DNA from: Nanobdellota archaeon
Lineage (GTDB): Archaea; Nanobdellota; Nanobdellia; Pacearchaeales; GW2011-AR1
Direction: 5' to 3'
Length of the DNA stretch: 64,000 bases
Assembly: GCA_027858295.1 (NCBI GenBank)
Contig: JAQICZ010000004.1
Coordinates: 1-64,000 of the forward strand
A program made the position numbers and the translations under genes. Position 1 is the stretch's first letter, and each line of letters begins with the position of its first letter. This document shows, piece by piece, positions 34,867 through 43,048 of this stretch. The notes beneath the pieces are model-generated. The model saw only the letters and a list, made by a program, of their open reading frames with translations, did no database searches and was not told where the DNA came from.

Positions 34867-35892
34867 TTATTCTAGAAATTCGTTTTCGGCCTCTTCACGT
34901 TCGGAGGTTGGATATTCTTCAACTTTTTCGATTTTGATTTGTCCTATCATTTTTCTTACTAGGCTTGGGGCTAAGATTACTTTATTTTTATCTTCGTCTA
35001 TGTAATATTTGTTTAAGGGAAGTGTGTCTGTAATATCTTTTATGTTTTCGCATCTAAAGTATACGTTTAGACCGTCTTCATTTCTTTTTGCGTATTTCAT
35101 TTGTTTGTAATTCTTTAATCTGTTTTTGTATTGATGATTGTTCTTTAGGTCTGCTGTACACATATGAATTCTTAATTTGGGAAAGCTATTTTCTAATCTT
35201 TTTGCGAGGTCTCGGCCTGCTTCTATTGAGTCTGAGATTGTGTAACCATCTTCTGTTAGATCATAGTTTTTTCCCATGTGCTTTTCTGAATATTCTCCTG
35301 ATTCTAATTCATTTAGGTTTAGGAATGATATTGTGTCTTGAACTGATTTTATTATTTGCCATATTTCTTCTTTTTTGTCTGGGAACATTGGGAGTTCAAC
35401 ACCTATTTGTTTTTTATTCCAGAATTTACTTGCTAGTTTTATTTTTGCAGCTTCTTCTTCTAGGTCTTTATCGAAGTCGGGGTGAAATCTTATTTCGTCA
35501 ATGTAGTGAGAGAGCTTTTCTAGGGTTTCTTCTGTTACTAATTTTGTTGAGACGTAGATGTGAATATGAAATTTCCTTCCAAAGGTTTCTTTTAGTTTTT
35601 TTGCAAGAGCTAATGTTCTGTCTAATTTTAGTAAGGGATCTCCGCCTGTTAGGGAACATCCTTTTGCTCCTTGAGCTTTTATTTCTTCTGCGATTCCTGA
35701 GAAGTTTTTCACTTTTCTTTCGTTTGAATATGTCGAGTCTATGTCTTTTCTCATTTTTGAGAGTGGGCAGAACTTACAGCCTCTTGAACATAAGCCTGTT
35801 ACGAATAAGACCATTTTTTGTCCTTTTACACAAAGTTTACAGCCTTGTGGCAGGGAATTTGTTTTGTATGAATTGTATTTTGTTTGTTTCAT
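34867..35892 (-). CDS. Radical SAM protein
   Basis: A 341-residue radical SAM enzyme. The 4Fe-4S/SAM motif is CSRGCKFC (C35, C39, C42), preceded by a second Cys pair (C18, C21) and followed by LTGGDPLL, which contacts SAM. The core TIM-barrel part reaches about residue 230. The C-terminal 100 residues are charged and ligand-specific. It resembles uncharacterised archaeal pyruvate-formate-lyase-activase-like proteins. The reaction is unknown. Monocistronic between repeat-filled gaps. Confidence 0.85.
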   Translation of the reverse strand: MKQTKYNSYKTNSLPQGCKLCVKGQKMVLFVTGLCSRGCKFCPLSKMRKDIDSTYSNERKVKNFSGIAEEIKAQGAKGCSLTGGDPLLKLDRTLALAKKLKETFGRKFHIHIYVSTKLVTEETLEKLSHYIDEIRFHPDFDKDLEEEAAKIKLASKFWNKKQIGVELPMFPDKKEEIWQIIKSVQDTISFLNLNELESGEYSEKHMGKNYDLTEDGYTISDSIEAGRDLAKRLENSFPKLRIHMCTADLKNNHQYKNRLKNYKQMKYAKRNEDGLNVYFRCENIKDITDTLPLNKYYIDEDKNKVILAPSLVRKMIGQIKIEKVEEYPTSEREEAENEFLE

Positions 35893-35969
35893 AAGAATGG
35901 AAGAAATTGGGGGTTTTTATGGGTTTTGGGGAAGAAAGGTAGCAAGTATTAGGCGAAGGCAAGGGCAAA

Positions 35970-36440
35970 ATAATTACTGAGCTAAAGCTCAATTATTAAG
36001 GCTGTTGAGATAGTCACTCCGCTGAGGGCAAATATTGTTGTGGAGTAGAGACGTTTTATAGTACCAATGGCATGACCCGATAGGGGAAGCTGGGCCTCAG
36101 TTGAGATTTAATGGAGTAAATTATGCCCGCAGCGCAGCGGAGCATATTATGCCTTCTGTGGGTGGGAGTTTCATATCAGTGATAAGTACTAAAGCAACAA
36201 AAAGCTGAGATGAATTGTTTGGGAGGGGATAAAATGGTTTACCATTCACTTGTTTGTATGGGTGTCAAAAATTCAGACAGGCCAAATTGATTGAAAAACA
36301 ATTTGACGAATTTTTGTATGGGAGTTATCAATCTGAATATCTAATTTGGTTAAGTCAAATTGAAAAATTGCGAGCTAAAGCTCGTTACTAAGACATTCAA
36401 TTAGTCGCTCCGCTGGGGTCATAAATTGAAACTTAACTAA
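35970..36440. repeat. Dense cluster of composite repeats
   Basis: The 558-bp gap at 35893-36450 has a hairpin TGAGCT (35978-35983)/AGCTCA (35986-35991) and a GATAGTCACTCCG core. A CCGCAGCGCAGCGG palindrome lies near 36129. A CCATTCAC hairpin element has arms AAAAATTC (36267-36274)/GAATTTTT (36308-36315) and CAAATTG (36283-36289)/CAATTTG (36299-36305). GGAGTTATCAATCTGAATATC follows, then a second CGAGCT (36371-36376)/AGCTCG (36379-36384) module. No gene is seen. Confidence 0.8.
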
Positions 36441-36450
36441 CAAAGAAATT

Positions 36451-36801
36451 TTATATTAATTTAAAGTGAATGGCAAGAGTTCCATATTTTAATTCCTCTT
36501 TTTTTGAGTAATATTTATAGAATTCACTTACGAATTCATCTTTTGTTCCATACCAATCCCAATCTTTCAAATTTGTATTACCATACATTTCTGCGAATGT
36601 TTTTTGATTCTCAATGTTATCAACAACTACTTGAAGTTTTTCTTCTGAACCCCTTAAGACAAATTCTATTTCATCTCCAACTTTTAAGAGCTGTCTTTTT
36701 TCATCAAGAAGTCTTCCCTCTACTGTTTTTTTTCCAGATTTTATTTTTTTAAAAGGTAAATTGTTAAGATGCATAATATGCCTCATTTTAGAACTTCCCA
36801 T
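36451..36801 (-). CDS. ASCH-domain protein
   Basis: A 116-residue ASCH domain, a PUA-like beta-barrel thought to bind RNA or modified bases: HLNNLPFKKIKSGKKTVEGRL is the characteristic first strand and helix, and VGDEIEFVLRG the second. The body ends TLAIHFKLI. Several ASCH proteins hydrolyse acetylated nucleosides or act in RNA metabolism; the role here is open. It overlaps the AlkD-like gene by 14 bp, so the two are co-expressed, which hints at nucleic-acid repair or modified-base handling. Confidence 0.85.
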   Translation of the reverse strand: MGSSKMRHIMHLNNLPFKKIKSGKKTVEGRLLDEKRQLLKVGDEIEFVLRGSEEKLQVVVDNIENQKTFAEMYGNTNLKDWDWYGTKDEFVSEFYKYYSKKEELKYGTLAIHFKLI

Positions 36802-37483
36802 CTAGCATTTCTTTTCTCTTTTCTTCTGGAAATTTCTCTATTGCATATCTTAATGTTGTTCTTGGTATTTTATCGTAATTTGTTTTTAGAAAATCTAACA
36901 AGACTTCTTTTCTTCTTTTACCTACTTCTCGTAACATCCAGCCTGTAGCTTTGTGTGTTAAATCGTGTTTGTCGGAGAGGAGGATTTCTGCAATTTTTAA
37001 AGTGTCTCCGAATTCGTTGTGTCTGATAAACTCGAAAGTTGAGATTATTGCTATTCTTTTTTCCCAGAGATTTGATGACTTTGCAAAGTCGTATAATAAT
37101 TTTCTTTGCTTTTTCTTGTCGAGTAAAAATCTTCCTAAAATTTTATCGCATGTCGCGTCGACTAAATCCCAGTTGTTAAATCGTCTTATATTTTTTATGT
37201 AGAATTGTACTAGTTCTTCTGAAGGGGCTTCTCTGAATTTGTTTACTAGCATTACTCCTGCCAACATTCTGTATTCGTGAATGTCTGACTTCAGAAGTTT
37301 TTGAACATCTTGCATTGTTACTTCTGGATGTCTTTTTGCTATTTGCCTTAGGTCTGGCATTGATACTCCAATAAATCTATCTTCTTTAGCCGTGTATTCT
37401 TGTTTGAAGAATCTAATGTAGCCTTTTGCTTTTTCTTTTGTGGAGGCTCTTTGAATATCCTTTGTTAAGTGGTGAAGTGACAT
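36788..37483 (-). CDS. AlkD-like DNA alkylation repair protein
   Basis: A 231-residue all-helical HEAT-like protein of the DNA-alkylation-repair (AlkD/AlkC) family: FFKQEYTAKEDRFIGVSMPDLRQIAKRH, NNWDLVDATCDKILG, WEKRIAIISTFEFIR and LTHKATGWMLREVGKR are the family signatures. The WD pair (in NNWDLVD) corresponds to the conserved base-excision residues. It removes bulky or cationic alkylated bases. First gene of a two-gene unit with the ASCH protein. Confidence 0.9.
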   Translation of the reverse strand: MSLHHLTKDIQRASTKEKAKGYIRFFKQEYTAKEDRFIGVSMPDLRQIAKRHPEVTMQDVQKLLKSDIHEYRMLAGVMLVNKFREAPSEELVQFYIKNIRRFNNWDLVDATCDKILGRFLLDKKKQRKLLYDFAKSSNLWEKRIAIISTFEFIRHNEFGDTLKIAEILLSDKHDLTHKATGWMLREVGKRRKEVLLDFLKTNYDKIPRTTLRYAIEKFPEEKRKEMLDGKF

Positions 37484-37628
37484 GTTAACAGAAACCTATT
37501 TGTGGTTTTAAGGTTTCTGTTTAAGTTCACAGTTGACAGTTGTCAGTTATCAGTTTTAAGGCAATGAGAAGGGGAGGGAGTAATGTTTGCTTAGAAAATA
37601 TTATATAGTAATTGACTTTCTCTTCTTT

Positions 37629-38180
37629 ATGATTGAATTTTTATCAACCCCATCTATTTTAATATTATTTGCATTTCTTACTGGAATATTTACAAAGTTG
37701 GCAGATTTAGCCATTGATGGAAAGAAAAAACATTTCTTTAGAGGAGCAGAATATATTTTTGGGCTATTATGGGGGTTGTTTGCTGTGCTCGTTGTTTTAG
37801 GTAATCTTTTGATTGCAGCTTTTTATTTAGGAATTTTACTTAGTTGGATTGCCAGATATAAACTAGATCATTATGGACATACTATAGCTGGAACTATTTT
37901 GTTTTTTGCTATTTACTGGGTGCACCCCTCAGAGACAATTCATTATATCATCATTGTGGGGACTTTTGTTCTATTTACCTTATTTGGATATATGGCAAGA
38001 CACAAAATAATCAAAAATACTTGCTTTACTAAATACAATATACATTCTTTCATTTTTTTAGGAATATTAACTATTTTATATAAGGAAACTTGGATTATTA
38101 TAATCGCTTCATTAGCAAATGTTTTAGGGTACCACGCCATTAAAAAATGGGGCAAAAAAAGGAAGATAGAAGAGAATTAA
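37629..38180 (+). CDS. Polytopic membrane protein, unknown function
   Basis: About 183 residues from the ATG at 37629. A longer frame opens at 37587, but the extra residues look like leader sequence. About six TM helices are seen. A conserved-looking LADLAIDGKKKHFFRG loop after the first helix and YKLDHYGHTIAG in the middle bring together several His/Asp residues that could bind metal. No family recognised. It ends 5 bp before the convergent Lrp-type regulator. Confidence 0.65.
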   Translation: MIEFLSTPSILILFAFLTGIFTKLADLAIDGKKKHFFRGAEYIFGLLWGLFAVLVVLGNLLIAAFYLGILLSWIARYKLDHYGHTIAGTILFFAIYWVHPSETIHYIIIVGTFVLFTLFGYMARHKIIKNTCFTKYNIHSFIFLGILTILYKETWIIIIASLANVLGYHAIKKWGKKRKIEEN

Positions 38181-38184
38181 TTAG

Positions 38185-39138
38185 TTATTCAAAAACTATA
38201 TCTGGGAGAATGTTTTCTTTGATTGCCTCTGGTACTAAGAATATCTCATTTATTTCTATAGACTCTCCAAACCTTTCTCGGATATCAGTTAAAAATTCTC
38301 TGAGTTCTTTTGTGCCTCTTACTAAAAGCCCTAAATCTAAATCCCAATTGGGATTCCCTATATGTTTATAGAAATATTTGACACTCTTATGCTCTCTTAG
38401 AAATTTTTTCAATTTTGCGAAATCATATTCTGAAAATCTTATTTGTAGATTGTAAAATTCTACATTGATTTTTCTGTAATCTAGAGCAATTGTATATAGT
38501 TCTATTACTCCTGAATTTTCTAAGTTCTTTATCCTATACTTTATAGCATTTCCAGTTAATTTTAGTTTTCTTGACAACTCACTATATTCAATTCTTGAGT
38601 TAACTCTTAAAAGTTTTAATATTTCTAAATCTATTTTTGCAACATTTATTTCTTTTGATATTTTATCTTTTTCTTCAAATATTGAACCAAATACTTTTGC
38701 TGGGAAAAAGCCCCGCTCTGTTGGCATTGAATTAATCACATATTGCTTTACTTTATCCTTATACTGAAAAAATAATAAAGATAATACTTCTTCTAGATTC
38801 TTTCTTGATTTTACAATTATGTCAAATGCAAAATTCCATTTTCCAATTATTGGTCCGAGATAAGTTACATATTTGCTCTTTGCAACATGATTAATTAATT
38901 TCTTTTCTTCTGTATCTGAGATTCCTTTTAATTGAACACAGCATCCAAATCTTTCAAACCCTAATTTGGATTCATCTATTTCAGTGTAAAACTCTTTTAT
39001 TATTCCTTGTTTTTGCAATTGTGAAATTCTGTAGGTTGCAACTTCTCTTGACACGCCGACTCTCTTTGCTAACTGATTTATTGGGATTCTTGAATTTTTT
39101 ATTAATTCAACCAATACCTTCTCGTCTTTTTTGTCCAT
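38185..39138 (-). CDS. Double-domain Lrp/AsnC transcriptional regulator
   Basis: A 317-residue protein with two copies of the Lrp/AsnC layout in tandem. One HTH is at residues 1-60 (DEKVLVELIKNSRIPINQLAKRVGVS) with a RAM-like domain to about 150. The second HTH is at about 165-225 (LEILKLLRVNSRIEYSELSRKL) with a second RAM domain. Lrp proteins sense amino acids and repress or activate metabolic genes. The fused duplicate would dimerise as a pseudo-tetramer. An 11-bp inverted repeat covers its own promoter (39142-39183), fitting autoregulation. A homologous double protein is at 43049. Confidence 0.85.
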   Translation of the reverse strand: MDKKDEKVLVELIKNSRIPINQLAKRVGVSREVATYRISQLQKQGIIKEFYTEIDESKLGFERFGCCVQLKGISDTEEKKLINHVAKSKYVTYLGPIIGKWNFAFDIIVKSRKNLEEVLSLLFFQYKDKVKQYVINSMPTERGFFPAKVFGSIFEEKDKISKEINVAKIDLEILKLLRVNSRIEYSELSRKLKLTGNAIKYRIKNLENSGVIELYTIALDYRKINVEFYNLQIRFSEYDFAKLKKFLREHKSVKYFYKHIGNPNWDLDLGLLVRGTKELREFLTDIRERFGESIEINEIFLVPEAIKENILPDIVFE

Positions 39139-39141
39139 ATC

Positions 39142-39183
39142 TACTATATTGATATATTGTTTTATATATTTTTCGATATAGTA
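39142..39183. promoter_or_regulatory. Candidate operator of the double-Lrp gene
   Basis: Arms TACTATATTGA (39142-39152) and TCGATATAGTA (39173-39183) are inverted with one mismatch, 20 bp apart, and begin 3 bp upstream of the regulator's start codon. The spacer contains TTTTATATATT, a good archaeal TATA box. Binding here would block the promoter. Confidence 0.55.
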
Positions 39184-39233
39184 AAAATAATAGTGATATG
39201 TTTTATAATTATTAAGTTTGTAGTTATGTTACA

Positions 39234-39695
39234 ATGAAAACATTAAAGGAAAAGAAAAAATTAGAAATATTGTCCTATGTGCCATATTCATTTCTGAATA
39301 AAAATATTTATTCAAAATTGAAAAAAGAAATTCCAAATCATAATCACAGATCTAAATATGAGATGAGAAATTTTGTGTCTACTACCTTGACTACTGCCGC
39401 ATTAGGTTTATATGGAATCGCGTCTATTGTAATGGGGACGCCTAACCTGACAAAGTGGGATGAAATAAGCGCAACAAGAGAACAAAAAATATATGTAGAA
39501 AGAAAAAACCTTGAAAAAGATATTTTGAATAAATCATATAATTATTTTGATTCTAATTTGGATGGGCAAATATCTAAAGCTGAATTCAAAGAAGGTGCCG
39601 ATAAAATTGTTTTTGACAACTATAACAAAGATGATTTTTATGATATGTTAAACTCTGGATTAAAACTTAATCAAAAAGAGGGGAGGAAAAAATAA
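39234..39695 (+). CDS. Membrane-associated protein with one EF-hand-like motif
   Basis: A 153-residue protein. A basic N-terminal region is followed by a hydrophobic stretch (about 45-62, FVSTTLTTAALGLYGIASIV). The C-terminal half carries DSNLDGQISKAEF, an EF-hand/dockerin-type Ca2+ loop (D1, N3, D5, Q7, E12 positions). It leads a tight cluster with the two CGFNEKM paralogues, 6 bp downstream. Function unknown; calcium binding is inference from the loop. Confidence 0.65.
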   Translation: MKTLKEKKKLEILSYVPYSFLNKNIYSKLKKEIPNHNHRSKYEMRNFVSTTLTTAALGLYGIASIVMGTPNLTKWDEISATREQKIYVERKNLEKDILNKSYNYFDSNLDGQISKAEFKEGADKIVFDNYNKDDFYDMLNSGLKLNQKEGRKK

Positions 39696-39701
39696 ATTAA
39701 G

Positions 39702-40106
39702 ATGGCAATATGCGGATTCAATGAAAAAATGCTGGAAGGACTCAGAAATCTTTTCGATGGAGCAATAGAGCATGGGATAATAGACCGAGCTAAGAAGAAA
39801 GGGATTTATATAGAGGAACAATTTCAAAATGAATTTCAGGAAATTTCTCAATGGCTTTTTTACTGTAAGAATATATCTGATGGACCCACACAGAAAATAA
39901 TTGAAGGAATCGGATTACTTATAGTTGGAGTATTTGAAAAAGATTTACTTAAAGGAGCTTCCAAATACAAAGAGAATCATATTACTGGAACTAATCTACT
40001 TCGTGATTTAGATGATTACTTTTATGGGAACCTTAAAGGGGATAAAGAAAATATGCCCCAGCTATTTAATTGGGTAAATAAAAACTTAAAGAGGTATGAA
40101 AAATAA
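39702..40106 (+). CDS. CGFNEKM paralogue 1, unknown function
   Basis: A 134-residue, mostly helical soluble protein opening MAICGFNEKMLEGLRNLF. It is clearly paralogous to the next gene: shared CGFNEKM(L/I)EGL, EHG, (I)EEQF/IEQG, a helix ending in TEGI-like residues, YKE, and DDYFYG/YYGEL near the C-terminus. The invariant cysteine at position 4 could be modified or bind metal. No family recognised. It overlaps the next gene by 11 bp. Confidence 0.65.
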   Translation: MAICGFNEKMLEGLRNLFDGAIEHGIIDRAKKKGIYIEEQFQNEFQEISQWLFYCKNISDGPTQKIIEGIGLLIVGVFEKDLLKGASKYKENHITGTNLLRDLDDYFYGNLKGDKENMPQLFNWVNKNLKRYEK

Positions 40107-40500
40107 AATGCCACTGTGCGGATTTAATGAAAAAATGATTGAAGGACTTCGTGCTTTCACGGAAGGCCTGCTTGAGCATGGACTTAAATTTAGATGTGAA
40201 AAAAACGGAGAAACTATTGAACAGGGAATAAAAAGAGAAATTTCTGATATGACTCGCTTAACTTTGGAATTGGGTGGGATTGAGAACTCTTCTAAAAGAT
40301 TGTTAACTGAAGGGATTGTTAAATATGCCCAAGGGTTTTATTTGACTGTTAGGAAGAAAGGGATTTTTAAGTATAAGGAAGATATTGACAAGATTATGGA
40401 TTATTTTTTTAATATGGATTCTAAATATTATGGTGAACTTGAGGGTAAACCTGAAGATATGAAGGAGTTAGTTGAATTTTTGAATAAGGAAAAAATTTAA
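40096..40500 (+). CDS. CGFNEKM paralogue 2, unknown function
   Basis: A 134-residue paralogue of the preceding protein with the same length and layout, opening MPLCGFNEKMIEGLRAFTEG. It starts 11 bp before its neighbour's stop, so it is translationally coupled. The downstream pseudogene at 40502 begins 1 bp after its stop and is a third copy. Retention of two intact copies in tandem suggests they act together, perhaps as a heterodimer (inference). Confidence 0.65.
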   Translation: MKNKMPLCGFNEKMIEGLRAFTEGLLEHGLKFRCEKNGETIEQGIKREISDMTRLTLELGGIENSSKRLLTEGIVKYAQGFYLTVRKKGIFKYKEDIDKIMDYFFNMDSKYYGELEGKPEDMKELVEFLNKEKI

Positions 40501-40501
40501 A

Positions 40502-40690
40502 ATGCCACCTAGCGGATTTAGCTAGAAAGCAATCAATGGACTTTTAGTTTTTATCAGAGAATGCTATAGTGACTTACTTGATGAAATTGCAGCAGGACAA
40601 GATAAACATGGAAGAGAAGTGATTGAAGGAGAGGCTATTGAGAAAGAGTTGAAACAGATTGGAGAATATTTAGAGAAGTTTACTATCTAG
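40502..40690 (+). pseudogene. Third CGFNEKM paralogue, interrupted by a stop codon
   Basis: Frame from ATG 40502 reads MPPSGFS, then TAG at 40523-40525, then KAINGLLVFIRECYSDLLDE and on to a TAG at 40688. Alignment with the two upstream genes (MPLCGFNEKMIEGL) places the stop at the Glu codon. The conserved Cys is changed to Ser, and the product ends after about 62 codons instead of 134. Decay by point mutation and truncation is the simplest reading. Confidence 0.75.
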
Positions 40691-40719
40691 AGCTGAGAAT
40701 TGCTCGCTATCGCTCGAGA

Positions 40720-40785
40720 TTAACAGGTTGAATTATTCGTCGCGCGGCGTGCAGGAATTGTGTTTAACATACAGAGTAGGTTGGA
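40720..40785. repeat. Intergenic family module
   Basis: GGTTGAATTATTCGTCGCGC, GGCGTGCA, then ACAGAGTAGG. Core with CGTCGCGCGGCG palindrome, as at 17868. Confidence 0.7.
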
Positions 40786-40886
40786 TATAATCATTACTTA
40801 AGCTTTCCTTGTTAATTCTAAATGCCTCGAAATCGATGCATTTAAAATTACATTACTTTTTTATATGAAAAAACTTTCATTTATTT

Positions 40887-41501
40887 ATGAACAAAAAAAC
40901 GGCATTAAAACAATTGAAATTTCTAAAGTCAAAAGGGCGTGAGATGCGACTTGCTGCTGATGGTTGGGAAAATGAATGGCAGAGACTTGTAGCTATTTTA
41001 TTGTCTGCTAGGACTCGGGACGAGGTTACTATTCTTGTTTGTGAGAAGATGTTTGATGAATATCCTACGGCTGAGAAATTTGTTAAATTGTCAATTGATG
41101 AGATTCGGGAACTTATTGGTTCTATTAATTTTTATAATAATAAATCTAAGATGTTGTTTGAGATGACAAAAGATATTGTTGATAAATTTGATGGGAAGGC
41201 TCCTCATAAAGTTGAGGACTTGATTATGCTTTCTGGGGTTGGTAGAAAAACTGCGAATGTTTTTTTGGCTGAGGATGGTGAGGCACATATTGGTGTTGAT
41301 ACTCATGTGAATTATATTTCTAATTATTTGGGGTGGGTGAAAAGCGATGATCCTGTGAAAGTTGAGAAACAATTAATGGAGTTGTTTCCTAAATCTAAAT
41401 GGACTGAAGTGAATAATATTCTTGTGACTTTTGGGAAAACTTATACTTCTCGGAAGCAGAAAAATATGTGGTTGGATTGGGTTTTGGAGAATGTTAGGTA
41501 G
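40887..41501 (+). CDS. nth: Endonuclease III-like DNA glycosylase/AP lyase without Fe-S cluster
   Basis: A 204-residue HhH-GPD glycosylase. The hairpin LSGVGRKTANV carries the catalytic Lys and VDTHVNYISNYLGW the catalytic Asp (in GVDTHV). It excises oxidised pyrimidines. The usual four-cysteine Fe-S loop at the C-terminus is absent: after TFGKTYTSRKQKNMW there are no cysteines. The name nth is by similarity and specificity could differ. It lies upstream of a second glycosylase gene at 42151, separated by a repeat array. Confidence 0.9.
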   Translation: MNKKTALKQLKFLKSKGREMRLAADGWENEWQRLVAILLSARTRDEVTILVCEKMFDEYPTAEKFVKLSIDEIRELIGSINFYNNKSKMLFEMTKDIVDKFDGKAPHKVEDLIMLSGVGRKTANVFLAEDGEAHIGVDTHVNYISNYLGWVKSDDPVKVEKQLMELFPKSKWTEVNNILVTFGKTYTSRKQKNMWLDWVLENVR

Positions 41502-41504
41502 GGC

Positions 41505-42120
41505 ACTGTGAATCGTTGACTGTAAACAGCAGACTGTGAACCGCCGAGTCAGGAGACAAATTGATATTAGGGCAGTTAAATTATTCCTCGCAGTGCGTGC
41601 ATCGTTTGTTGGAGGTTATTTCTCAATTGATATTCATTAGAACCAGGTATTGATCCTAACAATCTGGCTAAACCAAGCACCATTCACTTTGGTATAAGTG
41701 GAATTACCATTCGCATCCTGAATATGGGAAAATAAAATGTCTTGATTTCTACATTTTATTTAGGGTGCCAAAATTTCAGCCTGGTAAAATCAATTGGTAA
41801 ACGATTTTACGAAATTTTGTATTAGCCATTCACTTTTGGAATATGGCGTGCCAAAATTTCAGGCAGGTAAAATCAATTGGTAAACGATTTTACGAAATTT
41901 TGTATTAGCCATTCACTTTTGGAATATGGCGTGCCAAAATTTCAGGCTAGTAAAATCGATTGGTAAACGATTTTACGAAATTTTGTATGAGGAGTTATTG
42001 ATTAAATCACTAATTGATTTTATTCAGGATAGGAGGCAAATTGATATGTTAAATTATCCGCTTCGCTGGGGGTATCGTTTGCTGGAGATTATTTCATAAT
42101 CGAACTTGACAAACAGAGAA
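41505..42120. repeat. Repeat-filled 650-bp gap: heptamers, composite element, 83-bp tandem hairpins
   Basis: Heptamers lie at about 41507-41548 and left modules at about 41550-41600. A right module is split at AATCTGG (about 41668). Between them is an array with hairpin arms ATAAAATG (41732-41739)/CATTTTAT (41752-41759), then AAAATTTC (41770-41777)/GAAATTTT (41811-41818) with inner GTAAAATC/GATTTTAC. Two 83-bp copies follow at 41821-41903 and 41904-41986. The right module resumes at AGTTATTGATT (about 41993). A final core and AACAGAG tail lie at 42032-42120. Confidence 0.85.
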
Positions 42121-42150
42121 GTTAATAAATTGAAAAATTGTTGGAAGAAA

Positions 42151-42780
42151 ATGAGAAAGCTTGTTAATAGAGTAAATAAACTGAAAGGGACTGAGCTGAA
42201 AAATGTTATTGATAAACGAATGGAAGAGTTTGCTTATTTTCGGGAGAAGGGAAGCGATGAAGAGGTTTTTTTGGAGTTGTGCTTTTGTTTTATGACTGCA
42301 AATTTTCAGGCGGCTAAGAGTTGGGAGATACAAAGAGAGCTGGGGGCTAAGTGCTGGACGCTAGGGAAAAATGAACTTCAGCTGGAGCTGAAGAGAATGG
42401 GGCATCGGTTTTGGCCGCAGCGAGGGAGTCGGATTTTTGAAGCTCGATGGTTAAAAGATTCTATTAATTCTGAGCTGGGTAAATTTAGTAATGAGTTAGA
42501 AATGCGTGAGTGGATTGTTGCTAATTTGAAGGGGCTCGGGATGAAGGAGGCTTCGCATTTTTTGAGGAATGTTGGGTATAATGATGTTGCGATTATTGAC
42601 AAACATATAATTAATATTTTAGTTGATGAGGGATTAATTGAAAGGCCTAAGACTTTGAGTCCTAAAAAATATATTGAGATTGAGAGAGTATTGAGAAAGT
42701 TGGGCTCTAAAGTTGGATTATCACTTGGAGAATTAGATCTTTATTTGTGGAGTGAACAGACTGGGAAAGTTTTGAAGTAG
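42151..42780 (+). CDS. 8-oxoguanine DNA glycosylase, Ogg2 type
   Basis: About 209 residues from the ATG at 42151. A longer TTG-started frame from 42106 runs into repeat sequence and is rejected. The signature LKGLGMKEASHFLRNVGYND then AIIDKHI contains the HhH catalytic Lys (in MKEASHF) and the Asp (IIDKHI) of the Ogg2 family, which removes 8-oxoguanine and nicks the abasic site. The C-terminal LSLGELDLYLWSEQTGKVLK is also conserved. Together with the nth-like gene it gives a small base-excision group. Confidence 0.9.
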   Translation: MRKLVNRVNKLKGTELKNVIDKRMEEFAYFREKGSDEEVFLELCFCFMTANFQAAKSWEIQRELGAKCWTLGKNELQLELKRMGHRFWPQRGSRIFEARWLKDSINSELGKFSNELEMREWIVANLKGLGMKEASHFLRNVGYNDVAIIDKHIINILVDEGLIERPKTLSPKKYIEIERVLRKLGSKVGLSLGELDLYLWSEQTGKVLK

Positions 42781-42784
42781 AGGC

Positions 42785-43000
42785 AAAGGCAGATTGATAT
42801 TAAGGCAGTTGAGTTATCGACTCCGTCGGGGCCATAAAGGATTCTATTATGATTGCTCAATTGAGACTTAGTTGAACCAAGTATTGTCTACTATAATCTG
42901 GAGGAGTTATCGATCTAAATACTAAATTGAGTTAAGGAAAACCATTCGTGAATTAATCGCTGCGCTGCGGACATAAATTGTGCGTTTCTAACAGAGTAGC
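42785..43000. repeat. Uninterrupted composite repeat, near full-length reference
   Basis: In order: AAGGCAGATTGATATTAAGG (about 42783), CAGTTGAGTTATCGACTCCG then TCGGGGCC, the middle module GCTCAATTGAGACTTAGTTG, and right module ACTATAATCTGGAGGAGTTA with CGATCTAAATAC. A second core AATCGCTGCGCTGCGGAC (about 42955) and AACAGAGTAG tail (about 42990) follow. It is the best guide to how the modules join. Confidence 0.75.
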
Positions 43001-43048
43001 TTGATATATATTTGTAACATGTATTATATTTATGTAACACCTCAATAA

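Noticed and set aside
35088-35894. 268-residue plus-strand frame
   Set aside because: It lies antisense to the radical SAM gene and is Leu/Phe/Arg-rich without recognisable motifs; a shadow frame.
40502-40690. TAG read as pyrrolysine or other recoding in the third CGFNEKM copy
   Set aside because: The stop replaces a Glu codon, the conserved Cys is also lost and the frame is truncated at half length; decay is simpler.
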